A stretch of DNA of 64,000 nucleotides. It comes from Bifiguratus adelaidae (taxonomy: Eukaryota > Mucoromycota > Endogonomycetes > Endogonales). The notes under the pieces are model-generated. The model saw only the letters and a list, made by a program, of their open reading frames with translations, was not told the origin of the DNA and did not search any database. The first letter of the stretch is position 1, and each line of letters starts with the position of its first letter. The stretch lies in assembly GCA_002261195.1 (NCBI GenBank), contig MVBO01000011.1, forward strand, positions 124,001-188,000, written 5' to 3'. The translations under genes and the position numbers were made by a program. Below, piece by piece: positions 48,084 through 59,695 of the stretch.

Positions 48084-50105
48084 TTAGGCAGAGTATGATG
48101 AGGCAGAGGTGGTTCCACCACGGCCAGTCCAGTTGGTATGCACCCATTGTCCAGGTTGGTCGTCCAATTCGTAGGTGTGAGCTCCAAAGTAGTCACGTTG
48201 AGCTTGTAGCAAGTTGGCAGGGAGACGCTCGTGGCGCAAACCGTCATAGAAATTGAGAGCTGTGGAAAGAGCAGGTGTTGGGATACCCATCAAGACAGCG
48301 TTGGAAATGACGGCACGCCAGGCATCTTGAGCCTTGGTAACAGCATCACGGAAGAAGGGGTCGAAAAGGATGTTTTCCAAGTCGGGCTTGTTGGTGTAGG
48401 CGTCCTTGATCTTACCCAAGAACACAGAGCGGATAATGCACCCACCACGCCACATCAATGCAATACCAGCGTTGTTGAGGTTCCAGTTGTTCTCCTTGGC
48501 GGCTTGGCGCATCAACATGAAACCTTGAGCGTAAGACACAATCTTGGCGGCGTACAAAGCTTGGCCGAGCTGGTCCAAGAACTTGTGCTTGTCACCAGTG
48601 AATTTGCCCTGAGGACCAGGGAGAAGCTTAGAGGCGTGTTGACGCTCCTCCTTAAGAGAAGACAAGCAACGTGAGAAGACAGCCTCACCGACCAAGGTCA
48701 ATGGGATACCACGGTCAAGAGCATCGATGGCCGTCCACTTGCCAGTGCCCTTCTGACCAGCAGTATCGCGGATCTTCTCCACAAGAGGTGTTCCGTCGGT
48801 GTCACGGTATTTGAGGATATCGCGTGTGATTTCAATCAAGTAAGAGTCCAATTCACCTTTGTTCCAGGTGTCGAAGACAGCGGCCATCTCATCATGGCTG
48901 AGGCCGAGACCTTCCTTCATGATTTGGTAGGTCTCACTGATCAATTGCATATCACCGTATTCGATACCGTTGTGCACCATCTTGACGTAGTGTCCGGCAC
49001 CGTCTTCACCAACCCAGTCGCAGCAGGGCTCTCCGTCAGTCTTGGCGGCAGCAGCTTGGAAGATGGGCTTAAGCGATTCCCTGAAAGCAAATCAGCTACT
49101 GGCGAAGTTCGAGAATATATTGACTTACCAGGCCTTTGGCGAACCACCGGGCATGATGGAAGGTCCGTGACGAGCACCTTCCTCACCTCCGGAGACACCG
49201 GCGCCGACGAACAAAAGTCCCTTGGATTCAAGGTACTTTGTACGGCGGATGGAGTCGGGGAAGTGAGAGTTACCACCGTCGATGATGATGTCTCCAGGCT
49301 CCAAGTAAGGGATGATTTGCTCGATGAAGTCGTCAACAGCTTGACCAGCTTTAACAAGCATCATGACCTTTCTAGGGCGCTTGAGCTTGGCGCAAAGCTC
49401 CTCAATGGAGTGAGCACCGACAACGTTTGTGCCTAAAAAAACATATCCGAATTGAACACACGCTTTTCGACCACAGCATATACCCTTAGGCCGAAATAGG
49501 CAACTTACCCTTAGCCTCATTCTCCAAAAACTGATCGACCTTGGAGACCGTGCGGTTGTAGGCACAGACGACGAAACCCTTGTCGTTCATGTTGAGGATC
49601 AAGTTTTGACCCTGAAAGATAGATCGTAAGCAAATAGAACGAGACCGAGAAAGGTGCCGACGCCGAGCGCTAGATCACATACCATGACGGCCAAACCGAT
49701 GAGACCGATATCAGCACTATCCGAATCAAGGCATATTGTTAGCACAACGAACAAACCCAGCTTATACAACCGCCAAGTATCCAAAGCATCTATGCCGAGA
49801 GGCGCGCAAGTAAAGATCCGCAGAGTGACAAACATTTTTGCGTCACTGGATCTTGACCTCGATCTTTGGCGTCACATCGAGAGCAATAATACTCGCCCTT
49901 TCGATCTCTCCACTCCGGCGACGGAAGGCCTAACTTGAGCTTCATAGAGACCACGCCAGTGGCTTCAATCAGACAACATGAACGCCCATTTTTCCGGTCA
50001 CTCCGAGCAGACCCGCACGCCGTCCAAGGAACCTTCACCGTTCCAACGCATATAGCATCATCCCCAGCATAAATCGAATACTTACACTGCTTTCTGATCA
50101 GACAT
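48084..50105 (-). CDS. GND1: 6-phosphogluconate dehydrogenase, decarboxylating
   Basis: Oxidative pentose phosphate pathway enzyme making ribulose-5-phosphate, CO2 and NADPH. Exon 1 (50086-50105) encodes MSDQKAV; after a 369-nt intron the NADP site reads [20 protein letters not shown], with NRT as cofactor-binding loop. Then come [37 protein letters not shown] (family signature), [16 protein letters not shown] with the catalytic Lys/Asn region nearby, [34 protein letters not shown] and the C-terminal [11 protein letters not shown] ending near 48084. Four introns. Length and all motifs are standard. Confidence 0.95.
49717..50085 (-). other. Long first intron of GND1
   Basis: GT-AG intron (gtaagtatt ... 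ggatag) of 369 nt directly after a 20-nt coding exon. The other introns in this gene are well under 100 nt. Together with the RPS8 first intron it fits the pattern of long leader-proximal introns in highly expressed genes. No embedded RNA gene could be supported. Confidence 0.7.
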
Positions 50106-50575
50106 GATGCACAAGACAACAAGAGGAGGGGAAGAGAGATGTTGTTATTTGTTGGGGGGAAGACGCCCAATTTTTAAGCTGGGGACCATCCGTCAGCAAT
50201 GCAGTCACATTCACCCGCTGAATGTATGACGTCAGCTATTACTAAACACCGGCAATTCTATGGCGTTAGGATGTTGGACGCAACGAAGGGAGTGTCATGC
50301 ATGCACAAATGCATGGTGCGAAGGCGGTGTTCAGCTTAGCTTGACATTGCACCTCGGCCTTGACGCTTCACCAAACCAATGGGTATCGCAGTGCAATTTG
50401 CTTAGCTAATTCCTAATTTGGCCGAATGTGTTTAGTGAGCTTTGCCGGAATATGAGACGGCCAAGCAATAAAATATCTCGCGTTTGACAAGCGTGAATGA
50501 GGCATTGCGTTGTTAGTAGATCCAAAAAAGCCATGGAAAGAGGTTCAAAACAATCAGGTATGATCCTGTTAAAGA
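50106..50575. other. Intergenic region upstream of GND1
   Basis: This holds the GND1 promoter and the 3' end of the next minus-strand gene. I see no ORF with recognisable content and no clear regulatory palindrome. Confidence 0.4.
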
Positions 50576-52470
50576 TCACGGACGTCCGTGAGCCCGAGAA
50601 CGCGCGAAGTGAGATATTCGCTCTCTCACCTTGAGTTGTGAAATTCTTTCACGAAGCGTGACTAAAAGCCGTCGACACTGATTTCGAAGCTCCGGTGAAG
50701 GAATGCCGGATAGGACGTCATAATGCGCCTATAAACCACAAAATGAGATGGATCTGATCTGAAGGATCCGCACGCGTTCATCTTACCTGTACGTGCCTCA
50801 AGTCATCAAAGGTACACATGTCTTGCAATGCCCGGATCAGTAGTTGCACATTGCGCCTGGTCTGGAAGGTGTCTAAAGACCTATCAATCAATTGTATCTA
50901 GCATCAAAGGTAAGCATTTCCTCCGAGGATCGTAAAGAGCTCTCACCGTAAACCATTGCTTGTAATCCATCCGGAGGACATCAGCATCGATTGCAATCCT
51001 CGCAAGCAGCAAATACAATGCTAATTTTCGGTATGAGGACTCCTCGAATGCTTCCCGTCTCAATCGCTGCCATTGGACGTTACTACCGCCTTCATTGGAT
51101 TGGATCATTATGTGTTTGGTCAACGAAATCACCATCTCCGGTACTTCCCGCGACTACATCCAAATGGAAGAATCAACAACGAGGTCTGATGCATTTTCCT
51201 TGACCACTTACGGGTAAACAAATCATGCAATGAATGAGGAATGACCAGCCATGATCACCCGGAAATGCACCTTTCAGGGCACCTGCCATGGCCTGGAATA
51301 TCTCTGTCACCCATGCGGGGGGAACAGTATCCTTGTTGGTCACTGCGATAATCGCCTTCAGCAAAGCTTGCGTTCCAGAAGCGTCGTCCGAAATATCAGC
51401 GTCTGCCATGTCGCTGTCCGTCCGCGCTATGCGTCGACATGCCAATTCGACATGATCGCTCACAAGTTGCTGAAGCTTTTCGATCGAAATCGTCGGGCTT
51501 GAGGTCAAACGTGCAATATGACGCCAAACATGCATATACATGTCCCTGGATCCCCTGCTCTTGATGTCTCTATATGTAATGTCAACAAAAGGTTCACCCG
51601 AACGCGATCACTTACAAACCCTCCTGGAAGCTTGGTATGGCCTCAAACTGCAAGACGCTCTCCAAAACATCAAATAAACGATCACCAAGGCCTGCCGGAT
51701 CCATATACGGATCGTTCTTGAAGTGAGATGAGGGTGGATATTCTACGGTCAAGTCCAGTAAGCTAGAAAGAATGTCTGCAGCGATGCGTCAAAAAGCGTT
51801 GTCATAGTATACATCGCTCTGCCCTCATACCTTCGCCAATGCTTCGCTCGCGCCAATCAATTTCAGCATCCGAATAGGCTTGCAACAACATGTCCTCCAA
51901 AAGCTCTGTCCTCTGATTCAGGCACAACACAATATCTTTCAAGAGCACCTCTCCCGAAAGTAGATGGATGAGTCTGCGGGTGGAACGCATCACCTGCATC
52001 ATTCTTGTAATCGAAAACTCGTAAGCAAACGTCTCCAGGAATTGCAGCCGACTGAAAGAGAGCTCGTGGCATAGAAGGCGAGTCAAGTCCGCAAGATCCT
52101 CCATATTCTGGTCAACGTCAGTTCAACATCATGCCTCCATCAAGATATGCGAGATTTACCGTGTCCTCATTGCTTTCCAGGAGAAAATGAGCTACTTGAC
52201 GTGAGGCGTGTAAAGCCAGCGGCGCTCCTGCTGTAATGGCTTCATCCTTCAGCTGCTCAAGAAGTTTTTGAGCTCCTACACTCCCTATAAGATTCGGAGT
52301 TAGTATTGGCGAATATGCACCATTTCATGCCTACCTTCCTCGTACTTTTTGCCTGTCTCCTCAACATGAGTATCAAACGCAAGATTCTTCTTGCGTTTGC
52401 ACCAATGACCGACTAGTAGGGGATCATTCAAGCTTCCTATAGCCAGGACCACTTGAGGATTGTCACGCAT
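50576..52470 (-). CDS. Unidentified alpha-helical protein (possible continuation of its upstream neighbour)
   Basis: It starts MRDNPQVVLAIGSLNDPLLV. Successive exons give helical segments such as LLEQLKDEAITAGAPLALHA, LLCHELSFSRLQFLETFAYE, LIHLLSGEVLLKDIVLCLNQ, FDVLESVLQFEAIPSFQEGL, WVTEIFQAMAGALKGAFPGD and YRKLALYLLLARIAIDADVL. It ends SRAHGRP at 50576. About seven introns. The pattern of leucine-rich helices suggests a HEAT/ARM-type scaffold. I recognise no family. The start lies 55 bp beyond the stop of the preceding minus-strand gene, and that short gap plus the similar helical make-up leaves open that the two are one long protein split by an unrecognised intron. Confidence 0.55.
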
Positions 52471-52524
52471 GCACGCGTCCCGCGTCGATTAAATTTCCAA
52501 ATGCGTCTGATATTATACATTGGG

Positions 52525-55203
52525 TCAAACTGGCAACAGCCGCTGTTGATCAGCTTGGAAGCCCTCTACCTTATGTAACAATGCATCTACTCTGGAACGC
52601 TCACTACCTTGCTCGATTGCGTCGCGGATTCGTTTTAGACGTGAGGTAAACGAGGTTGAGTGAAACAAAATGTTACGGACTTGTTCGTGAAACGTGTGTT
52701 CGGTATGCTGTTCGTCAATACATATCTCGAGCATATTGATGACGTGCTCGAGCCATGTGCGACTTGTAACGTTCCCGGACTCTGTTGATTTTGAATATTG
52801 ATTCAGTTCTATGCTGACGTCCATGAGCAGGCGAAGGATACATTTTGCGGAGTCAGAGGTCTTCGGATCACTCTGTTTTGACATCATCCTGCAAAAAGTA
52901 TCGTATAGGGGCTGAATATCGGACTCAGCAAAGAAGATCAAATCGTAAATTCGCCGCACGAAGTCACCGTCCAGAATACCATCGAGGGATGTGGCAGCAT
53001 GTCGTTCTGTTGCCAGGAATTCCATCGATTTCTGGATTAGTTCATTGTAAAACGTCTTGAGATCCTCACAGGCATTACCATAAGTGATCAAAAGACACAA
53101 AATCCAATTCACTGGAGGCAAACGCTTGCCATTCATCCAGCATTGTCGCCATAATGTGATCACGGCGGCGCGCGTTGACTCAGATGCAAGGTTAATGCGT
53201 TGAGTCCATAGATGAATGGCTGCAGACGCCGGTATGTGAAAGGCTCGATGCGTTGATAGGACGGTGGTTTCCCAAGACGTATGTGTCGAAGCTTCCTGTT
53301 CAGCTGGAGAAGTGTAGAATAAGACTGGAAAATTGTCTGATAAGAGGACTTGCCGAAGGTGGGAAAGCACGAATTCAGAGTTGGTAGGCACAGATGACAG
53401 AGCTGAGTGAATGAATGAAACAAGGAATCTCCACATCCCAGCATGGCTCTTTTCGAGAACAGCAGTGAGAGAGTCGAAAGCGTAGCCCTTTTGCAAATAC
53501 AGGAGATCCTCGACACAGTCATTCGCTATCAGTGAAGTCTCCTCGCTCTCGAACAAGCCGATGACGACCTTTCGAAATTCATCCTTGGCAAGCATCGCAG
53601 CCAAAGTCTCCTGATCTGCAACAACTATTGCCGATTTAGCCATTATGCTGACGATTCGCGTCGGCCAGTCGCGAGAAATAAGCTGAACAATGTTGTGTGC
53701 TACATTCTTTGTTGTTGATGTGAGCCGTGCATCCTTCATTACACGAGCAACAAAGCTCGCTACAACTTCGTTGGATGAGTGCTTGATGCATTCGGATAGC
53801 CAAGCTCGAGTATGCTTGCGCTTGTTCTTTGTTGTGCCTCGCAGAGTCAATGAATGCAACTCGGCAAAAAATGCCGCACATGTATCAACATGTCCGACGT
53901 TATACGTTTTTCGGCGCTTGCGGAGCTGCGGATTCGAACCTTTAGGCTCTGTAATTGTTTTCGTATAAACCGAAGCGATCGCATAAAACGGGCAATTCCT
54001 AATGTTGTAGACCGAAGTATCCTTGAACATTGTCTCCACCAGTCCGCTAACAATAGTAGGCATCCATTCCGGGTGTCGATACATGAATTGAGCGATAGCA
54101 AGGTCGAGAACAGACTTGCGATTGTTGGGATAGTGTTGCTCTATTACCTTCTTCAGGCTCGCCTGGAATACAAATGCGTCTCCTATGCCCAAGCTTCGGA
54201 TCCATTGTTGCAGTACGCTCTCGGTCACCAGTAGCTTTTCGCCGGCATCATGTGGTAATTCATGAGCCAATAATTGTGCGGTCAGGGGAGTAAATGAATT
54301 TGCGTCAGATGGATGGCTCGTAATGCTTGGGATTTTCGTCACGTCTGCCTCGGCTTGGTCAGGTCCCATGGCATGGGCTGTAGTCATAGCACCTGAATCG
54401 AGAGCAAACACATCGAATTGCATCGCTGCAATGTCAAAGAGACCATTGGTAAAATTGACAACATTGCCGATCGTGCATTGTTGAAACATCTTGAGAGTCT
54501 CTCGGTTTCTATCGAGCAAAATATCATGGACCTCCCCCATGAGATTTGTGACAGAAGATTCAGAGCTCACTAGACCATGGAGCCTTTCGCTAATGCGAGA
54601 CAAAAGACCTGTTTCTCCTTGCTCTTCGCAGAGACCTACTATCGACGTCCAAAAGTGAGCCGCTAAAGGAGCGACTTGTGCATCAAGAAAAGATGCCATT
54701 GGAAGAGCCCACTGTTGCAAGGGTAGTCCAAGGTTTGGAAGAATAGTGGTATAGTCGGCATAGAGTCGTAACAATAAAGAGTCTGCAGTGGAGGCTTCGT
54801 GATGCACTTTGAGCGCTTGCCAGGTATTCCGAGATATCTGCTCAAGCGAGTGCAGCAGCCAAGTGCGATCAGCTCCAACACAGAGGTTGATGAGTCGTTC
54901 AAATGCATCCATTACCGTGGCACTGATGGTTCCGTCGCGCCCCCGAGGAACGCGCGCAAGCAACAATACCGTCGTGTCAAAGTACCGGCCAGCATCACCG
55001 CTATCCGAAGGAAGTGATAGTTGCGCATGTCGCAGCGTCTGCAGTACTTTATAGGCCTCAAAGTTCTGCTGTAGTTCTTTCACTTCCTTCAAGCCAAGCG
55101 AAGGTTCGTTCAACACGCGCGCGAGATCCACGATGACAAGAATGGAAATGGCGCAGTTTGGCAGCTGGAAGGGGTTCTTCACACCTCGCTGACGTGTGAG
55201 CAT
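52525..55203 (-). CDS. Unidentified 892-residue helical protein, single exon
   Basis: An uninterrupted 892-codon frame, unusual in this intron-rich window. The product is almost wholly helical with HEAT-like hydrophobic spacing (LLARVPRGRDGTISATVMDA, LFDIAAMQFDVFALDSGAMT, NRKSVLDLAIAQFMYRHPEW, VNWILCLLITYGNACEDLKT). There is one basic patch (LRKRRKTYNVGH), possibly a nuclear signal. No catalytic motif and no family recognised; large nucleolar or repair scaffolds are possible relatives. The ATG at 55203 overlaps the REV1 ATG on the other strand. The next in-frame Met is about 94 residues in, so the N-terminus may be misplaced. Confidence 0.6.
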   Translation of the reverse strand: MLTRQRGVKNPFQLPNCAISILVIVDLARVLNEPSLGLKEVKELQQNFEAYKVLQTLRHAQLSLPSDSGDAGRYFDTTVLLLARVPRGRDGTISATVMDAFERLINLCVGADRTWLLHSLEQISRNTWQALKVHHEASTADSLLLRLYADYTTILPNLGLPLQQWALPMASFLDAQVAPLAAHFWTSIVGLCEEQGETGLLSRISERLHGLVSSESSVTNLMGEVHDILLDRNRETLKMFQQCTIGNVVNFTNGLFDIAAMQFDVFALDSGAMTTAHAMGPDQAEADVTKIPSITSHPSDANSFTPLTAQLLAHELPHDAGEKLLVTESVLQQWIRSLGIGDAFVFQASLKKVIEQHYPNNRKSVLDLAIAQFMYRHPEWMPTIVSGLVETMFKDTSVYNIRNCPFYAIASVYTKTITEPKGSNPQLRKRRKTYNVGHVDTCAAFFAELHSLTLRGTTKNKRKHTRAWLSECIKHSSNEVVASFVARVMKDARLTSTTKNVAHNIVQLISRDWPTRIVSIMAKSAIVVADQETLAAMLAKDEFRKVVIGLFESEETSLIANDCVEDLLYLQKGYAFDSLTAVLEKSHAGMWRFLVSFIHSALSSVPTNSEFVLSHLRQVLLSDNFPVLFYTSPAEQEASTHTSWETTVLSTHRAFHIPASAAIHLWTQRINLASESTRAAVITLWRQCWMNGKRLPPVNWILCLLITYGNACEDLKTFYNELIQKSMEFLATERHAATSLDGILDGDFVRRIYDLIFFAESDIQPLYDTFCRMMSKQSDPKTSDSAKCILRLLMDVSIELNQYSKSTESGNVTSRTWLEHVINMLEICIDEQHTEHTFHEQVRNILFHSTSFTSRLKRIRDAIEQGSERSRVDALLHKVEGFQADQQRLLPV

Positions 55204-58200
55204 GGCTGAAGAAGAAGAGCCCTATGACCCTTATGGGCCATCGAGTTTTGGAGGCTTCAAGGGTAGGCATTGCTTGGACGATGACAGGTAGTGCGGAGTT
55301 CAGGATTAAACGACCTATAGAGTATATGAGGGCCAAAAAGGCGAAATTAAAGATACAAGAAGCTGAACTGTGAGTGACTCTAGAATATTCTTGACCATAC
55401 TAAACGCGAAGTAGACAAAGGCAAACTCCGGACGAGTTCCCACCAATCTTTCGAGGATTAACCATCCATGTGAATGGATATACCAACCCTTCGCATGCCG
55501 AATTACGCAGGCTAATTGTACAGCGAGATGGAGACTTTCAGCACTATCGTAGGTAGTAACGACAGCGGAGTTATTCGATCTGACTTGCGCTTCTATAGTG
55601 TCGAAGAGCAAAGTAACTAACATTGTGGCATCCAACCTTACGTATTCCAAAATGCACGAATTTAGGTAACGTTGCGTGGCAGGAATTAATCCAGGTGATG
55701 ACTGTTGTCTGCTTAGGATGTACAAGATTGTCACCCCGAATTGGATCATCGACAGTGTCACTGCCGGGAGGCTATTGCCATGGCGAGATTATCGCTTGTA
55801 CAACCCGGTCGCGTCGCAGACGCATTTGAACTTTCAGGAAACATCGCGAAAGTCACCTACTAAGGCATCACATTCCCCTACATCTCTCGTAAAACCTCTG
55901 GAGCATGAAGATGTCTCCGAGGCCCATCAAAGGACGAGTCAAACCGAGCAAAGTGTCAGCAGTGGATCATCAGCGGGTGCGTACGGCCGTACATTTACAA
56001 GCAGAGAGCCGAATGAGGTCCTTACCTCAGCAGAAGAGGATCAGGCGATGGACACTGCAGAGCCTACATCACCCGCAGACAATCAACCCTCGATAGACAA
56101 ACGAACAAGAAGTCCACGACGAAATGTCGATGACATCTCGTCTAAATACTTGTTCAGAGTTCACGAATTGGATGCCTCTGGAAGCCCACCAACGTCACCG
56201 CGAAAGAGACGAATCATCTCCATGTCTCACGAACCCAATGCTTCCATTGTGGGGGCAGAGCTCAACAAGGAATTGTTGGCTAATGAATGGAACCGAAAGA
56301 ATAGCTCGTTGGCGCCTGATTTCATGGAGAAGTTCTACAAGCAGTCTCGACTTCACTACCTATCCACATGGAAAGCCGAATTGAAAGCATACACCAGTAG
56401 ATTGCAACAGGAACAAGTGAATAGGATCCAGCGACGACCGGCTGCGACACGGCGCTTGATCATGTAAGCCGTATGCGTGACGTTGCAGAAATGCGCGATT
56501 CATGACGCTATTTGGTTAGGCATATTGATCTCGATTGCTTCTTTGCATCCGTTGGCATTCGGGACAGGCCATATTTGGCAGAAATGCCGGTAAGTGATAT
56601 CCTCAAATTCGAGATCACTAGTGTCTGAGCGCATTGTCTGCTCAGGTCGCTGTGAGTCACAGCAAAGGTACTGATACCGAAAATTCTTCGAGCGATGTTG
56701 GTAAGTTGCGGCTGGGAGGAACTGTATCAGGGCTCACAAGATTTATCTTAGCTTCGTCAAACTACATTGCACGCAAATTTGGCATCCGGAATGGAATGAA
56801 GTATGTAGCCATGCGTCTTGAAAGCAGCGCCGTTACTGACTCTCATCTAGTATCGGAAAGGCACGACAATTGTGTCCCAATCTGTTTGTGATACCTTACG
56901 AGTTTGAAAAGTACAAGAAAGTTTCCCACAAATTCTATTCAGTGAGTAGCTTCGCTCTGTCGGTGCCACGAGGCGGGTTGTTGTTCGCTGGAATTGACCG
57001 TGAACGCAACCTACTAGATCATCTTTCAATATGCGGATAAATTGCAAGCTGTGAGCGTGGACGAGGCTCTTTTGGACATTTCCACGCAAATTGCGAAGGC
57101 GGATTGCGGTGAGGAAGAAGAATTCGCGACTCGTATACGGGCGGAAATCAAGGAAATCACAGGATGCAATGCCAGCGTGGGAATTGGTCCCAATATCCTC
57201 GTTGCAAGGTTTGTAAACGGAAATCAATAGTTACGTGGTTGGCTAATGCCGATCATTCAGAATAGCTACTCGAATGGCAAAGCCAAATGGCCACTTTTAT
57301 TGCAAACCTTCCGAAGTGCTAGATTTTATGGCTGATGAAGATATTGAGCACTTGCCGGGTGTATGTGAACATATTGCTTGGCTAGCACTGTGGTTAATCT
57401 AATGCATACTTAGGTTGGATGGGCATTAGCAGAAAAGCTTGAAGCCAAGGTAACTATCCTTGTTAACGCTTGACATGACCATTTACACTTGATGTAGGGC
57501 ATCGAGAAACTGGTGCAACTTCGTCAATTATCAAAGCTGTCCTTACAAGAAGAATTTGGGGCGAAAACAGGAGAAATGCTTTACAATTTCGCGCGTGGTA
57601 TCGATAATCGGCCGCTAGAAGTCGACAAACCACGTCAATCGGTGAGCGCAGAGATATCTGTATGTGTGTCAAGCAGGCATGCAGGGGACATTGACTCATC
57701 CGATATTGCGACAGTGGGGTGTACGATTCGAAAATGAAGAGCAAGTTAGGGTAGGAGGATTGAAATAATCGGACTGCCACTCCAAAACGCTAAAGAGAAT
57801 CTCAGAAATTTGTCACCGACTTGTCAGGAGAAGTGAGCAAGAGATTGGTGTCGGTTGAATCCAAAGCTCGCGCGTTGACGCTAAAGGTACCCAAACCCCC
57901 AATCGACCTCCTTCGCATGATACATTAACAATTCATGAAAGCTCAAGATACGCAAAGTGGAGGCTACTGAAGCATGGAAGCACATGGGACATGGACCGTG
58001 TGATAGTTATTCCAAGTCGGTTACGCTCTCAAGGTTAACCAATGAAACTTCACTCATTGCCGAACATGCTTGGGCATTGATGAAGCAATTCAATCCCAAT
58101 CCTAACGACATTCGAGGTACGTAAGCTTACAGAGATTAAGTCATTGTTCTGAAAAGCGCTGCAGGGATTGGAATTCAAATGCAAAAGCTACAACCAGTGA

Positions 58201-59695
58201 AAGAACCGGTGGCTAACTACAATGCACGTCATGATGTATCATCTCAAAGGAAGCTTGACTTCTTCGCCAAAAGCGCAAAAGTTACTCTGGAACCTGATGA
58301 TTTAGAAACTTCTGTTTCAAAACGAAACGGTGATGACGAAACAGATCAGGCACGGAAAGGACATTGAGGATTGAAGCAAAGGCTAACTGTTATTATAGGG
58401 CCCAAGCAACATAACAACAGACCTTCAGCAGGAAGGACGCGCGCATGGAACATCAGGACCAACTAAGGCATCCACAAATAACAGCGAGACTGCAAGTTCC
58501 GTTACGCCTGCAACGGAAACAGTAGCTTCCGTGCCGAATCGCCGCCAAAGTATTACGACAACGCAAACGTTTTCTCAGATAGACTTGCCTCCCTGGTCTC
58601 AAGTCGATCCGTCGGTCCTCTTAGACATGCCAGAGAAGACGCGCAAAAAGATCCTGCAAGCGTATGGCACACGACAAATCGGACCACAAACTGACCACAG
58701 AGACAATGATGTACGAACCGAGGCCCCAAAACAGAGGCAACATCCTAATCCTACACTACGTCCATCAATGGTCTCCTTACCTTCAGCTTCGCAGGTAAGC
58801 TGTAGGTTTCAAGAGCTTTGCAGCAGAAACTTATCGGTCCCGAAAGCTTGACCCGCAAGTTCTCGAAGAATTACCTGCATCTGTCCGTCAAGAAATTGAG
58901 GCAGCATACACAAAATCGACCACCGGAAAACTTAATTCTACGGAGACTAGCGCCGCCAGAACATCTTCGAGTGTTGGCGCACGTGTTGGGAAAGGGCATG
59001 TGACCAAGGAAGCCACTATCAGCCTGACGCAAGCACCCAAATGGAACCTGATCCGATTCAAGCGACAGGACGATGCTGAAGAGTCTGGTACCGGTACAGA
59101 TGACATTGACCCGGAGGTGCTAGCCGCGCTACCAGAAGGTGACTAAAAGAGAGGCAATTGAACGATAGGTGTACTGATCATTTTCCAAAGATGTGAGAAA
59201 CGAGGTCCTTGCGGAGCATCATCGGACCAAATTAGCGGAACAGAGACAGATGGAGCACAAGGCCAACTATGAAGCTTTGAAGCGAATTGAACGAAAAGTG
59301 GTATGTCTCAATATGCATACTGGAGCGTCATTCGTCTTGATAATGACCAGTTTTGACAGAATCGCTCCTCCGCTGAGTCTGTCCGTGTTTCTTCCACGCC
59401 TCCGTCTTTGATGGGACATGTCTACATCGATGATATACGTGGCGACTTGCGGTCTTGGGTGAACGAATTTCCTGAAGGCCCTGAGCCAGAAGACGTGTCA
59501 ACGGTCCAAAACTATCTGTTTAAGCTAGTTACTTACAAGGACCTCGAAAAGGCAAGCCTTATCCTGCTGTACTGGCGGGCACTGGCCGATAAAACCGGTT
59601 CAGGAGATTGGATCGCCCAGGTGAGGATCGTCTCGGACGAGGTTTCCTCACTCGTTCGCCAGATCTATGGTACAGGATGGCGTCTTGTTCAGTGA
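55202..59695 (+). CDS. REV1: DNA repair polymerase Rev1 (Y-family dCMP transferase)
   Basis: Translesion-synthesis scaffold and deoxycytidyl transferase. It starts MAEEEEPYDPYGPSSFGGFK, joined across a 63-nt intron to EYMRAKKAKLKIQEAEL. The BRCT domain has IFRGLTIHVNGYTNPSHAEL, KVTNIVASNLTYSKMHEF and IVTPNWIIDSVTAGRLLPW. The polymerase core has IDLDCFFASVGIRDRP, SSNYIARKFGIRNGM and the acidic catalytic SVDEALLD, then GIGPNILVARIATRMAKPNG and LPGVGWALAEKLEAKG. Three UBM-like ubiquitin-binding motifs are near 58606, 58848 and 59104 (DPSVLLDMPEKTRKKIL, LDPQVLEELPASVRQEI, IDPEVLAALPEDVRNEVL). The C-terminal polymerase-recruiting domain ends at 59695. About fifteen introns. Frame intact. Confidence 0.9.

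Noticed and set aside
49790-50170. 126-codon ORF overlapping GND1 exon 1 and intron 1 as a separate gene
   Set aside because: It lies on the same strand through a well-defined intron of a conserved gene and shows no family similarity; noted only as a possible retained-intron product.
53925-53945. tRNA T-loop-like GATTCGAACC
   Set aside because: It lies inside a long conserved-frame coding exon and no surrounding cloverleaf can be drawn.
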